A stretch of DNA of 64,000 nucleotides from Hydrogenophilales bacterium (GTDB lineage: Bacteria; Pseudomonadota; Gammaproteobacteria; Burkholderiales; Thiobacillaceae): contig JADJYY010000004.1 of assembly GCA_016719465.1 (NCBI GenBank), positions 1 to 64,000 of the forward strand, written 5' to 3'. Shown piece by piece: positions 1 through 9,120 of the stretch (within the stretch, counting starts at the first letter, position 1; each line of letters opens with the position of its first letter). Under the pieces are notes generated by a model. That model saw only the letters and a list, made by a program, of their open reading frames with translations. It was not told the DNA's origin and searched no databases. Made by a program: the position numbers and the translations under genes.

Positions 1-818
1 GAAGGGGCCAGCAACAGGCGGGTCATACGGTAGACCTGGCGCATGTCCGACACCCGGTGCTGGAAGGTGACATTGGGCAGTTCCGTGAGCCGGGCTTGCA
101 GGGCGGCCAGGGCATCGTCCTTGAGCTTCCAGGATTCCTGCAACAGGAACCTTACCCGGGGCAGGCGCCGGGCGACTTCCAGAAAGGTCTCCAGGCCCTT
201 GACCTTGTGGGCGTTGATCATGGTCACATACCCGTCCGGGTCGCCCCGCTCGCCGAAATACAACTCGGCCGGCGGATACACCACATGGGCGCGGCAGCCC
301 GTGGCAAGCAGGACCTTGCGGGCCAGGAAGCCGCTGCCGCAGACGATGCGGCAGCCCATGGCCACAATGGCCCGCAATGCCTCCGGGTCGAATTCCGCGT
401 CATGGACGAAATACAAACCGGGCACGCCATTCCTGCGGGCGATCTCAAGGATTTCCCTGGCGCCTTCCATCTGTGCCCACACCAGGTCCGGCCTGCAAGC
501 GTCGATGAAGGGTCCCAGGGCATTGAAAAAATCCGGTAGCAACCGCACCGGATAGCCGCAATCCAGCTCTTGGGTCCCCTCGCCGACGAGCGGGAGAAGG
601 GCCATGGGAGGGGGGCCGCTCCCCCGGATTCCCAGCGCCTCGTACTCGTCGGGCGAGGGGAAGGACCATGGGGTCACGGCATATTCGCTGGAACCCACGG
701 CCCGGCAGTCGGTTGCCAGATCCCGGGACATGCCCTGCAAAAGCATGTGCGCGCAGCGAACGGCGCCGCCCAGAAAGAACGGGTAGGGGGGGCGTTCGCT
801 GGCGTAGAGGATGCGCAT
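1..818 (-). CDS. Glycosyltransferase, GT4-like (partial, 3' end beyond window)
   Basis: The frame starts at an ATG (818-816), begins MRILYASERPPYPFFLGGA and runs off the left edge with no stop. Visible signs of a GT-B (family 4-like) glycosyltransferase are the N-terminal nucleotide-fold strand, a middle segment VWAQMEGAREIL, and a C-lobe start (GYVTMINAHKVKG) leading to RLLLAPS, which normally just precedes the nucleotide-sugar binding EX7E region; that region must lie outside the window. The start is one base past the stop of the upstream glycosyltransferase, so the two are translationally coupled. It probably adds a sugar in assembly of the locus glycan; donor and acceptor cannot be read from the sequence. 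Confidence 0.75.
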   Translation of the reverse strand, partial: MRILYASERPPYPFFLGGAVRCAHMLLQGMSRDLATDCRAVGSSEYAVTPWSFPSPDEYEALGIRGSGPPPMALLPLVGEGTQELDCGYPVRLLPDFFNALGPFIDACRPDLVWAQMEGAREILEIARRNGVPGLYFVHDAEFDPEALRAIVAMGCRIVCGSGFLARKVLLATGCRAHVVYPPAELYFGERGDPDGYVTMINAHKVKGLETFLEVARRLPRVRFLLQESWKLKDDALAALQARLTELPNVTFQHRVSDMRQVYRMTRLLLAP

Positions 819-819
819 G

Positions 820-2181
820 TCAGCCAGCCCTTGCAGGTGCGTCAATCAAAGCGTCCAGTTCGCCATACAGCGAACCGGCCAATACGGACCGCTCCCGGCT
901 TGCGAGCCAACGAGCGCGCCGGTCCGGATCGGCTCCGCTGAAGTCCCGCAAGGCCTCCAGGGCGTTGGCGAGGGGCGCCGCATCCCCCTCGGCCACGGTG
1001 ATGCCCGCCCCCAGGCTATCGACGATGTCACCCATCTCGCCGCCGACCCCGAACACCACGATGGGGGTGCCGGAGGCGATGTACTCGTACAGCTTGCCCT
1101 GGATGTAGCGCCTCAGGCCGATGGGGTTCAGCAGCAGCAGGCCGTCGATCTCGCGCATCATGCGGCAAGCTTCCGTCTTGGGGACCGGGTCCATCATTTC
1201 GATGACTTCGGGGTAGGGGAAGGCACGCAGTTTCCGGAGCGCCTCGGGACGCTTGTGGCCCACCAGGCGCAGGCGCAGGCGGGTCCGGAGTTCCGGCCTG
1301 CCGGCCAGGGCGGCGGCGAGGGTATCGAGGAAGGCATCCGGCGCCGCCATGGCGCCCAGGTTGCCCAGATAGGCCAGGGTGATGGGCGCGGCCCCGTCGG
1401 GCCGGGTGTTCGCGGGCACATCGGCGAAATCGCCAGGCTCCCAGCCGTTGTACACCACCGCCTGGCGCGAATGCGCCAGGACGGGGAAACGGCCGCGGGC
1501 ATGGGCCATCTGCGAGGGGGTCGTGTGGATCACGAGATCGGCACGCTCCAGGCACAGGGTTTCCCAATGCCGGTTGGCGCCGGTCTTGTCGACGAACGTG
1601 AACGGGGTTTCCGTCCACTCGTCGCGATAATCCAGCGCCAGCCGCCATCCCGTGCGCCGCGCCAGCCAAAGGCCCGCGACAAAGTTGGCGAAGGGCGGCC
1701 CCGATGCCAGGATCACGCCGGACTCTCCGGGCGTGATGCGGGCGGCGGCGGCCTCGTACAGGGACAGGGCGTTGACGATGCCGCCGTCGATCCTCGGCAG
1801 CAGCCACGGGTGGGGGCCGGTGTCCGCCTTTACCCGGTGCACCGGCACGCTGTCGGGCAGCAATCCGGCCAGGTAGCGTCCCGCCTGGCCGGGCTGCGCC
1901 GGGGACGGGCCGCACACCACCTCCACCCGCCAGCCGCAAGCCGCCGCATGGCGGGCGAAGGACAGGGGGCGGTAGACGCCGCCCGTGACCTGGGGGGGGA
2001 ACTCCCAGGTGATCAGCACCATTTTCCGGCTTCCGACGCCGCCGGGACGCCCCCTCGATCCGTCTCCATGGGGTACGCGCGCGTAGCGCCGCCAGGCTGG
2101 CACGGCCCGGCTACGCAACATGCGCAGCCAGGTAAGGAGCCGCCAGGAAGCGGCACGCAGGCTGGTGGAAAGACGAGTCAC
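820..2181 (-). CDS. Glycosyltransferase, GT4-like
   Basis: 453 codons from a GTG start. The recognisable GT-B fold begins near residue 54 (MVLITWEFPPQVTGGVYRP), a typical glycine-rich N-lobe acceptor loop. The C-lobe has LAYLGNLGAM and, near the end, the nucleotide-sugar region GKLYEYIASGTPIVVFG. The first ~50 residues are basic and poorly typical, so an internal ATG at 2022 is an alternative start. It is tightly linked to the next glycosyltransferase (one base between stop and start) and is part of the long minus-strand polysaccharide run. It probably transfers a hexose or similar sugar onto a lipid-linked acceptor at the cytoplasmic membrane; specificity is unknown. Confidence 0.8.
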   Translation of the reverse strand: MTRLSTSLRAASWRLLTWLRMLRSRAVPAWRRYARVPHGDGSRGRPGGVGSRKMVLITWEFPPQVTGGVYRPLSFARHAAACGWRVEVVCGPSPAQPGQAGRYLAGLLPDSVPVHRVKADTGPHPWLLPRIDGGIVNALSLYEAAAARITPGESGVILASGPPFANFVAGLWLARRTGWRLALDYRDEWTETPFTFVDKTGANRHWETLCLERADLVIHTTPSQMAHARGRFPVLAHSRQAVVYNGWEPGDFADVPANTRPDGAAPITLAYLGNLGAMAAPDAFLDTLAAALAGRPELRTRLRLRLVGHKRPEALRKLRAFPYPEVIEMMDPVPKTEACRMMREIDGLLLLNPIGLRRYIQGKLYEYIASGTPIVVFGVGGEMGDIVDSLGAGITVAEGDAAPLANALEALRDFSGADPDRRARWLASRERSVLAGSLYGELDALIDAPARAG

Positions 2182-2226
2182 CGAATCAGGCTCCGGGATG
2201 GTGCGCGGGGAACATTTGCATGCATG

Positions 2227-3174
2227 TCACAGATAACGCATGCCTGGTACGGCATCGCGTTTCTTGTGCAGCCAGATCACGGGAAGAAAGCAGAGCAGCC
2301 AGCCCAGGGCTTGCAGCACGATGCCCCGGTCATATGGGTAGGTATTGTACGGATAGATGCCGTCCGCGCGACCGCCCAAAGCCGCCCGGATTTCACCAAG
2401 TATGTACTTGAGCGTCGGCCCGATACGGTTGCCACGATACTTGAGCCGGGACAGGTAATAGCCTTTCAGGCGCAAGTAGCGCACGCGGCGACTGAGCGGC
2501 TTGGCGTATTCGGTACGGATATGAATCACGGGCGATCGGGGCGTGACGACCAGTCGGAAACCATGCAGGCGCAGCCGCCGGCACAAGTCGATCTCCTCGT
2601 AGTAGGCAAAGAAGAGGGGATCGAAGCCGCCCACCCGGCGGATCGCCGCGGAGGAAAGCATCAGGGCGGCGCCATAGAGAATCGAACTGTCGAAAGTTTC
2701 GGGAAAGGCGGACGGTTCAAACCGTACCCGGTCGAGGCCCTTGGGTTGCAGCACGCCCACGCGAAATCCCTGATCGATATCCTGGCCGTTGGACTGGAGT
2801 TGTATGGCATTCAAGCCGGCGATGCGCTCGTCCCGGGACATGATGTCCACATAGTCATCCAGGCACCGCGGCGGCAGGCGCACATCCGGGTTGACGATGA
2901 GCACGTAATCCGCGCCTTCCCGAAGCGCGCGGCGCATGGCCAGGTTGTTGCCTCCCGCATAGCCGAGGTTCCGGCCCGTCTGCATGAATTCGCCTGGAGG
3001 AATTCGTTTCTCGAGGATCTTTCCGCTGCCATCCGGAGAATCATTGTCGAGGACAAGCAGACGGAAGTTGGAATAGGTGATGTCGCGGACCGCATCGACG
3101 CACGCCAGGGTGTCGTCCGCCGAGCGGTAGTTGAGCACGATGACGTATATCAGCGGCGGCGGCGCGGTCGTCAT
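2227..3174 (-). CDS. Glycosyltransferase family 2 (rhamnosyltransferase-like)
   Basis: 315 residues. The N-terminus IYVIVLNYRSADDTLACVDA is the classic GT-A start; VLDNDSPDGS and NLGYAGGNNLAMRRA follow, then the metal-binding-type DXD equivalent in IVNPDVRLPP. The segment GGFDPLFFAYYEEIDLCRRL with the ED-type acceptor site is characteristic of WbbL-like rhamnosyltransferases. The C-terminal ~80 residues are basic and could sit at the membrane. It lies between two GT-B genes in the same orientation. The family commonly adds rhamnose to lipid-linked saccharides, but the sugar here is inference. Confidence 0.88.
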   Translation of the reverse strand: MTTAPPPLIYVIVLNYRSADDTLACVDAVRDITYSNFRLLVLDNDSPDGSGKILEKRIPPGEFMQTGRNLGYAGGNNLAMRRALREGADYVLIVNPDVRLPPRCLDDYVDIMSRDERIAGLNAIQLQSNGQDIDQGFRVGVLQPKGLDRVRFEPSAFPETFDSSILYGAALMLSSAAIRRVGGFDPLFFAYYEEIDLCRRLRLHGFRLVVTPRSPVIHIRTEYAKPLSRRVRYLRLKGYYLSRLKYRGNRIGPTLKYILGEIRAALGGRADGIYPYNTYPYDRGIVLQALGWLLCFLPVIWLHKKRDAVPGMRYL

Positions 3175-3243
3175 GATGTCAAGGCACGGACCTGTCGCGG
3201 GGCTTTGCGACTGGGAGATGAAACAGGCGGGGACATGTCGTGA

Positions 3244-4551
3244 TCATTTGAATCGCCAGAGCACATGCCTGCCGAGCAGTTGCTTGCAAGCGAAGGTCCG
3301 TTCGGCAAGAAAGCGCCTGAAGGGCGGGAGTTGCTTCAGCCTCTTGGCGCGAAGCGCGTCATTGACTCTTGTCCGGATCACCGCCACGTCCTGTTTCGGG
3401 AGGGTCGCGCGCATTTCAACAAGAGCCCTCAGTTCTTCGATGAAGGCGACCTGTCTGGCGGTGTTGTCGTAGCGGATGCTGTCCGCGACGGCGTGCCGGC
3501 TGATTCGGGCGCGATAGGCGTCGTCCGTGGCAATTCTTTTCATCATTGCGGCCGCGTGCTCGATGCTTGGCTCGGCCCAATAGCTTTGCATGCCGAGCCG
3601 TCCGGGCCCATAGAACTGGGATTTATCGCTCGTCGGGACGAGTTCGAAGCGCACCAGGGCCGCATTGTTGTAGTTCATGTAGCTCATGTTGCCCGACCAG
3701 GCCGTCGAAACCACGGGTTTTCCCAGTCGCATCGCTTCAAGCGGCACCAGACCCAGGCCCTCGGCGCGATGCAGGCTGACGAAGGCGTCGCAACTCGCAT
3801 AGAAAGACAACAGGTCGGCATAGGGCAGATTCTTCTTGAGGAGGATGATCCGCGTATCCCGGGCCGCCATCGCGTAGAGCCTGGCAAGCTGATCATTCTC
3901 CGTGCCCGCCTCGGGGGCATTGTTGATCTTGATGATGAGGCGGGTGTCGGGATCTTCCGGAAAGGCTGTTTGGAAGGCCTGGATGGCGGCAAAGGGATTT
4001 TTTCGCTCGGGGTCGCTGAATGGCTCGAACCCCGCGCAAAAACAGAACGAGTCCCTGGGTATGCCGAATTTCTCGCGGTCGGGGGCGATGCCATTCGGAA
4101 TGGTGAGCGGGTGCCTCGCCAGCAGCACGGGAATGCCCGGAATGCTGTTCATCAATGTCGCCTGGATGAACTCGGAGCCGGCGATCAGGACGTCGAATAT
4201 CCTTGCGGCCTCGATCAGGTGGTCCGGCATGTCGGGCAGCTCCCACCACAGGAACGCGACATTCAACCTGTCGCGATTGCTCGACTTGCTGGCCATGTCG
4301 AACACCCAATGGCCGAGCGCGTTGGCGCCCGCGATGAACAGATTGATTTGATAGGGCAGTTTTTCCGGGTCCGCCACGGCCAGGTGACCAAACGTATTGT
4401 CAAAATCGCCGCGCGCTTGACCGGGGTCGATGTCGTGTATGCAGAACGGGATGCCCTGGGCAAGCAGGGCCCGGGCAAATTCACGCGCGGTGTGGCCCAG
4501 GCCAAGATTGGCGCCGATATAGCCAATCAGATTGATGCCGAATGTCTTCAC
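3244..4551 (-). CDS. Glycosyltransferase, GT4-like
   Basis: 435 residues beginning MKTFGINLIGYIGANLGLGH. The N-lobe contains a glycine-rich loop (GLGHTAREFA); the C-lobe has FCAGFEPFSDPERKNP and the GT4 signature HRAEGLGLVPLEAMRLGKPV around residues 265-285, matching the EX7E nucleotide-sugar motif. The basic C-terminal 80 residues resemble a membrane-contact tail. The adjacent ABC ATPase gene (4666-5895) ends about 110 bases upstream. It is a cytoplasmic glycosyltransferase of the glycan pathway; donor unknown. Confidence 0.85.
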   Translation of the reverse strand: MKTFGINLIGYIGANLGLGHTAREFARALLAQGIPFCIHDIDPGQARGDFDNTFGHLAVADPEKLPYQINLFIAGANALGHWVFDMASKSSNRDRLNVAFLWWELPDMPDHLIEAARIFDVLIAGSEFIQATLMNSIPGIPVLLARHPLTIPNGIAPDREKFGIPRDSFCFCAGFEPFSDPERKNPFAAIQAFQTAFPEDPDTRLIIKINNAPEAGTENDQLARLYAMAARDTRIILLKKNLPYADLLSFYASCDAFVSLHRAEGLGLVPLEAMRLGKPVVSTAWSGNMSYMNYNNAALVRFELVPTSDKSQFYGPGRLGMQSYWAEPSIEHAAAMMKRIATDDAYRARISRHAVADSIRYDNTARQVAFIEELRALVEMRATLPKQDVAVIRTRVNDALRAKRLKQLPPFRRFLAERTFACKQLLGRHVLWRFK

Positions 4552-4665
4552 CCCGCGCGCTCCAGGCCAGGGGCGCGGGCCGGGGAACAGGCTTGCGGGT
4601 CTTGTTGTGATTCCATTTGGCGTTTTTAGCCCGTGGGGCCACCGTTGAACATGGAGCCGCCGACC

Positions 4666-5895
4666 TTAGCCGGCGGGCAGCAGTTGCCAATTACAGCCTT
4701 CCATCTGGAAGAACCCCTCGCAGTGGGAGCCGGTGCGCTGCAGCCCCTGGCTGGTTACCGTGAAGTGATGGAGATTTTCCCCGTACAGAATGTTCTTGAT
4801 GGGGGTTTCCACGTCGATGCTCAGCCGTAAGGAGTACACGCCCGGCAGAAGGGGAAAGTGCTCGATCCCCAGCGAGAGTTCGTGGATGCCGGGGGGTAGC
4901 GTGACGGCGCGGTAGGTTTCAGAACTGGTTGTGGTGGTGAGGTAGACGAAATCCGTGGTGTGAATGCCCAGGACGAACAAGGGTGAGACGAGAGGCTTGT
5001 GCGCCTTGATGCGGGCCACGATCCTGACGGGTTCTCCGTAGGCCACATCGACGGTGGGTTGTCCGTCCGGGCCCACGCAGCGGAGGTTGAGCAACTCCAC
5101 TTCTCCCGTGCTGTGCAACTTGCTTGCCGTTTTTTTCTGGGCGACGATCTGGCGATCGCTCTGCTCATAGAAGGCATTGCACACGCTGTTGGGCGAACCG
5201 TCCATCCTTATCCTGCCGTGGTCCATGAGGAGCACGCGGCTGCACATGCGTTCCACCTGGCGGATATTGTGGCTGACCAGCAGGAACGTCCTGCCCTCCT
5301 TCTTGATGAGGGTTTCCATGCGGTCGAAACACTTGCGCTGAAAGGCCAGGTCGCCCACCGCCAGGACTTCGTCGACGATCAGGATTTCAGCCTCGATGCT
5401 GGTGGCCACGGCGAAAGCAAGTTTGACCTGCATGCCCGAGCTGTACCGCTTGACCGGCGTGTCGATGAAGTCGGCGATCTCGGCGAAGTCCACGATCTCA
5501 TCGAACTTGCCGTCGATCTCCTTTCGTGAGAGGCCCAGGATGCTGCCGTTCAGATAGACGTTTTCACGGCCGGTGAAATCAGGCACGAATCCCGCGCCCA
5601 CTTCGATGAGCGGCGCGATGCGGCCAACCACCTTGACGCTGCCCCGGGTGGGTTTGCTGATACCGGCCAGCATCTTCAACAAGGTGCTTTTCCCGGCGCC
5701 ATTGTGGCCGATGATACCGATCACTTCGCCCTGCTCGATGCTGAAGCTGACATCGTCCAGGGCCTTGAAAAGGGGGCGCTCATCCACGTGCTTGCCGGCG
5801 AACCGGGCGGCGGTGTTCAACACGGTCTGTTTGAGGCCCCGCAGAGCGCCCAGGCGGTATTCCTTGGTAACGTGCTCGACTGAAATCTTTGTCAT
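4666..5895 (-). CDS. Polysaccharide ABC transporter ATP-binding protein with carbohydrate-binding tail (Wzt-like, copy 1)
   Basis: 409 residues from the ATG at 5895 (a TTG three bases upstream is possible). Walker A GHNGAGKST is at residues 63-71, the signature is YSSGMQ and Walker B is ILIVDEVLAVGD. The nucleotide-binding domain ends near residue 250 and is followed by a beta-rich ~150-residue domain (Wzt_C type) that in studied O-antigen exporters reads the chain terminus. The protein energises export of a completed lipid-linked polysaccharide across the inner membrane with the Wzm-like permease at 14754-15572. Its ATPase domain is very similar to the second Wzt copy at 13491-14717, whereas the tails differ, so the two may recognise different glycan ends. 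Confidence 0.92.
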   Translation of the reverse strand: MTKISVEHVTKEYRLGALRGLKQTVLNTAARFAGKHVDERPLFKALDDVSFSIEQGEVIGIIGHNGAGKSTLLKMLAGISKPTRGSVKVVGRIAPLIEVGAGFVPDFTGRENVYLNGSILGLSRKEIDGKFDEIVDFAEIADFIDTPVKRYSSGMQVKLAFAVATSIEAEILIVDEVLAVGDLAFQRKCFDRMETLIKKEGRTFLLVSHNIRQVERMCSRVLLMDHGRIRMDGSPNSVCNAFYEQSDRQIVAQKKTASKLHSTGEVELLNLRCVGPDGQPTVDVAYGEPVRIVARIKAHKPLVSPLFVLGIHTTDFVYLTTTTSSETYRAVTLPPGIHELSLGIEHFPLLPGVYSLRLSIDVETPIKNILYGENLHHFTVTSQGLQRTGSHCEGFFQMEGCNWQLLPAG

Positions 5896-5974
5896 CAAGT
5901 GTGTTCGTTTTGTTTAGCTCAACACCCCTGGGGAGAAGCGATGGATGTGGTGCGTGCTCACTCCAAAGGGCCTG

Positions 5975-6994
5975 TTACGGGTTGCCAGGTTTTCCATTCA
6001 GAAGGCTTTTTAAAAAACGGAAGGGCCTGAGCATGATTCGGCCGAGTTTGTATTCGGGCGAGTTTTCCATGATGTCGTGGGCATTCCATGCGCGCTGCTC
6101 GCGTTTGGCGAAGGTTTCTATTTTTTCCCGGTACGGGTTGGTCTCGGGCCTGAAATCCGCAAAAAATGGAAACGCCTGCTCGAAAAGGATCTGTACAGCG
6201 AGTTCGGTGCGCTTTTGGCGCGTGTGATAAAGATACAGATAAAGAAACGTGTTCAGGTTCTCTTGTATCTGGGTCTGGGGCTTGAGGCTGGACCAAATGG
6301 AGCCGCTCTGGGCCCGGTAGACCGCGGGCGAGATCTGCGGCATATATTTCCCTCCGCCATGCTCGCCAAGCAGGGCGGTCAGGAAGATGTCGACATTCTT
6401 GACATTGCCGATTTCCGGAGGGAATTCCTTGATCACATTGCGGAAGCAGCGGGTGAGAGTCAGGGTCCAGGCACCCTTCTGCAATTCCTCTGCGGAAAAA
6501 TCCGTCTTGCATTTGTCCGGCAGTTTGGACTCGCTGACCAACCTGCCATTCTCGTCAATGATCCTGGCGTCGTGGTAGCAGAGCACATACCCGGGGTTGC
6601 CTTCCAGGAACGCGACCTGGGTTTCCAGCTTTCGTGGGTCGGTCCAAAAATCGTCTCCCTCGCACACGGCGATGTACTTGCCGCAGGCCCTTGGGTAGTT
6701 GAAAGCGACATTGGGCTTGACGCCCTTGCTGTACTGGTTCTCGTCCTGGCAGATCGGCTTGATGACGAGGGGATACTTGGCCTGGTAGGCCTTCACGATT
6801 TCCGCCGTGGCGTCCGTGGAGGCATCGTCATGAATCAGTATCTCCACGGGAAAAGTGGTTTCCTGCATAAGGAAACTCTCTAGGCAGTCCCTGATATATT
6901 TTTCGTGATTATATGTAGTGCAGCAGATGCTGACGTAGGGAGTGGAGTCTGCTGACCAGGATTGCTTGGAGAGGGGCACGGGATGTTCGGCCAT
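5975..6994 (-). CDS. Glycosyltransferase family 2
   Basis: About 339 residues from the ATG at 6994; a TTG at 7033 overlapping the upstream stop is an alternative that adds 13 residues. GT-A features are YVSICCTTYNHEKYIRDCLE, then ILIHDDASTDATAEIV and the acidic motif VCEGDDFWTDPRKLE. The last 100 residues are helical and charged. It belongs to the AT-richer cassette flanked by the two wzt copies and directly follows a sulfotransferase gene, which fits a role in building the modified part of the glycan. The substrate cannot be assigned. Confidence 0.87.
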   Translation of the reverse strand: MAEHPVPLSKQSWSADSTPYVSICCTTYNHEKYIRDCLESFLMQETTFPVEILIHDDASTDATAEIVKAYQAKYPLVIKPICQDENQYSKGVKPNVAFNYPRACGKYIAVCEGDDFWTDPRKLETQVAFLEGNPGYVLCYHDARIIDENGRLVSESKLPDKCKTDFSAEELQKGAWTLTLTRCFRNVIKEFPPEIGNVKNVDIFLTALLGEHGGGKYMPQISPAVYRAQSGSIWSSLKPQTQIQENLNTFLYLYLYHTRQKRTELAVQILFEQAFPFFADFRPETNPYREKIETFAKREQRAWNAHDIMENSPEYKLGRIMLRPFRFLKSLLNGKPGNP

Positions 6995-7029
6995 ATTGAC
7001 TCGACTGTTTCCTACTTCGATAACTGGTA

Positions 7030-8091
7030 TCAATGATTGACTTCCTGGTCACGACAGATTTCGTTTGCGATAGTCCATTCGGAAAATAGTAAATCATTGC
7101 TCTTTGGCGTTTGTCGGGAGCGGCGAAAATTCTGCGGACCGTGGTATTCCGCAGCCATCATTGCCTTGGCTTTTTCGCCGTTCACTGTCTGGGCGCCAAT
7201 TTTATTCCTTAATTCTGACCAAACCTGGGCGGGCGAGTCACACAATAGCTCGTAGCTGATTTCAATATGCTTTGCATCCGGCATCCTGGCCAACTCAGAT
7301 CGGATGGAACGTTGAGTCAGGGCAATCTGTCCCGCGACCTGAATGGCGGGGGCCTGGCCCATGAAAATGTCGCAGCCCGGGGGACGGCATCCCCACCATT
7401 TCCCTTCATCCCCGTAAAGCGATTTCCTGACCTCAAGCAGGGATCGCATCGTATCGAGCGGGTCGCGGATGATATGTACGAACAGGACACGATCCAGGAG
7501 TTTTTCCAGCAGGCCAAGATGGTACTGAACCAGATATCCCTTCATGGCTAAAGGCGCCTCCACTTCGTTCGCGAAGCGCCCAATGGCACGCACCAACCCC
7601 TTGCCATCCACTCGATGCAGGTCGTTGTCGGGGATCGGCGCGGGTTCCGCCAGCGGGAAAAATTGACGCCAGAAATAAAAAAAACTGTTGTGGCCCAATA
7701 GTCCCTTGGTTTTGCCCAAATCCGAGCCAAATGCCTGGAGTGGTTCGGTTGGCAAATCGTCGAATTCATCCCGGTATCGGTAGCGACGATCCGAGAGCAG
7801 GCGCTGAAGCATGACCCCGAAGGCGGGCGCGGAAAAAAATCTTGAGATCAGGTTGGTGGGGACAGCAACGTGTCTTGTAGAGCACAACCATTGCATGAAC
7901 AGGGTGGTTCCACTTCTTGGCGCGCCGACCAATAGTATCAACGGATATTCCGGGGCCGGCGGCTCGGGCTGTGACTGTTCCGCCTGACGTAGGTAATCAT
8001 TGATTCGCACCAGGAGGGTGTCCAAGTCGCTGTTTTTCTCGAACTGACTTGGCTTAGCCGGCAGCCCGTGATCCCTTTGCTCGGTGGTCAT
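7030..8091 (-). CDS. Sulfotransferase family protein
   Basis: 353 residues. The 5'-phosphosulfate-binding loop is GAPRSGTTLFMQWL (residues 56-69) and the 3'-phosphate motif is HIIRDPLDTMRSLL, the two hallmarks of PAPS-dependent sulfotransferases. The family moves sulfate from PAPS to hydroxyl or amino groups of sugars or small molecules. The gene follows the ATP-grasp gene by six bases and overlaps the possible TTG start of the next glycosyltransferase. Base composition is more AT-rich than the XrtA core, suggesting separate acquisition. The sugar sulfated is not known. Confidence 0.85.
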   Translation of the reverse strand: MTTEQRDHGLPAKPSQFEKNSDLDTLLVRINDYLRQAEQSQPEPPAPEYPLILLVGAPRSGTTLFMQWLCSTRHVAVPTNLISRFFSAPAFGVMLQRLLSDRRYRYRDEFDDLPTEPLQAFGSDLGKTKGLLGHNSFFYFWRQFFPLAEPAPIPDNDLHRVDGKGLVRAIGRFANEVEAPLAMKGYLVQYHLGLLEKLLDRVLFVHIIRDPLDTMRSLLEVRKSLYGDEGKWWGCRPPGCDIFMGQAPAIQVAGQIALTQRSIRSELARMPDAKHIEISYELLCDSPAQVWSELRNKIGAQTVNGEKAKAMMAAEYHGPQNFRRSRQTPKSNDLLFSEWTIANEICRDQEVNH

Positions 8092-8097
8092 AGCTTT

Positions 8098-9120
8098 TTA
8101 GTTTCCTTCACTGCGAATTCTTGTGGGTACCAGATCCTTAAACCCGGACACACCGGTTGCGGGAGCCAGCCATGCGGGATCAGGATCCATGCCATCGCAC
8201 CAGGCAAGCAATGTAGCGGGAACATTTGCGCCGGCGATGTGCTGGAATGGGTAGTCACCCGTAAAGCGGGGATTCAGATCGATGATCTTCGGGTTACCGT
8301 CGTTCATCAACACATCGACCCCCCAAATACCCACATGCCTGGTGAATTTACTCAAGCGCACAGGCAAATCACCCAGGATGGTTGGATCAAGTGTCGTGGC
8401 GTTCGCGGATTCCCCCGCGCGCATGGCATGTACTTCGCAGATGAAGTGGCCGGCGTAATGTCCCTTCAAGTCATTGACCACGTCCACACAACGTTCGGGA
8501 CCAGCCAGGAACTCTTGGATGAGAACAGCCGCGGAGGGTGGTATTCGCAGAAAGTGGTCGACGGGAGAGTCTCGAAGTTCGTTTAGCGCTTGGTGGATGA
8601 GCGATTTCAGTTCCTTGACGTTATCGCACCGGCTCAGTCCCAGGGAGCCGAATCCGAGCCGAGCCTTAACCAGAAGTGGGAAGTGAATCATGCCACTGGC
8701 AAGTAGATCCAATGTCTCTTCCAACGAGACACTGGCCCAGGGCACGCCGAAACCCGCAGCGCCCAAGCGTCTACCGCATTCGAACTTGTCCAGGCAGGAG
8801 CGGGCCCAATCCGGATCTGGGAGCATGGCCACAATCCCCTCGGCCTGAAAATGGTCCCTCGCCATGGACAAGGCCAGCACATCAAGGTCATGGCATGAGC
8901 ACAGCAGGCGAACATCGAATTTCCTGCAGATGGCCATGATTGCATCGACATAGCCCGGGTCATGGGAGGGGGGCACGACTTGGGCAATGTCAGCCACGTG
9001 CATCCCCGGCGTATCCGCATAACTGTTGGTAACGATGACCTTGCCTCGCCCTTTCAATTCTTCCTGAAAGTACCTCACCAGGTAACTGCGACGGCCAACG
9101 GCTGTAAGCAGGACATTCAT
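8098..9120 (-). CDS. ATP-grasp domain protein (carbamoyl-phosphate-synthase-like ligase)
   Basis: 340 residues from the ATG at 9120, whose ATGA overlaps the stop of the upstream gene; a longer frame start at 9183 is disfavoured because the Rossmann-like start MNVLLTAVGRRSYLVRYF is at 9120. The ATP-grasp signs are FPLLVKARLGFGSLGLSR (phosphate loop), VLIQEFLAG, and the metal-binding end IIDLNPRFTGDYPF. ATP-grasp enzymes join a carboxylate, often of an amino acid, to an amine or thiol by way of an acyl phosphate. Coupling to an aminotransferase and a PLP/acetyltransferase fusion suggests that it attaches an acyl or aminoacyl group to an amino sugar; that is inference. Confidence 0.85.
   Translation of the reverse strand: MNVLLTAVGRRSYLVRYFQEELKGRGKVIVTNSYADTPGMHVADIAQVVPPSHDPGYVDAIMAICRKFDVRLLCSCHDLDVLALSMARDHFQAEGIVAMLPDPDWARSCLDKFECGRRLGAAGFGVPWASVSLEETLDLLASGMIHFPLLVKARLGFGSLGLSRCDNVKELKSLIHQALNELRDSPVDHFLRIPPSAAVLIQEFLAGPERCVDVVNDLKGHYAGHFICEVHAMRAGESANATTLDPTILGDLPVRLSKFTRHVGIWGVDVLMNDGNPKIIDLNPRFTGDYPFQHIAGANVPATLLAWCDGMDPDPAWLAPATGVSGFKDLVPTRIRSEGN

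Noticed and set aside
811..3243. 810-codon plus-strand frame
   Set aside because: It runs antisense through two clear glycosyltransferase genes and has the His/Gln/Arg-rich composition of a shadow frame.
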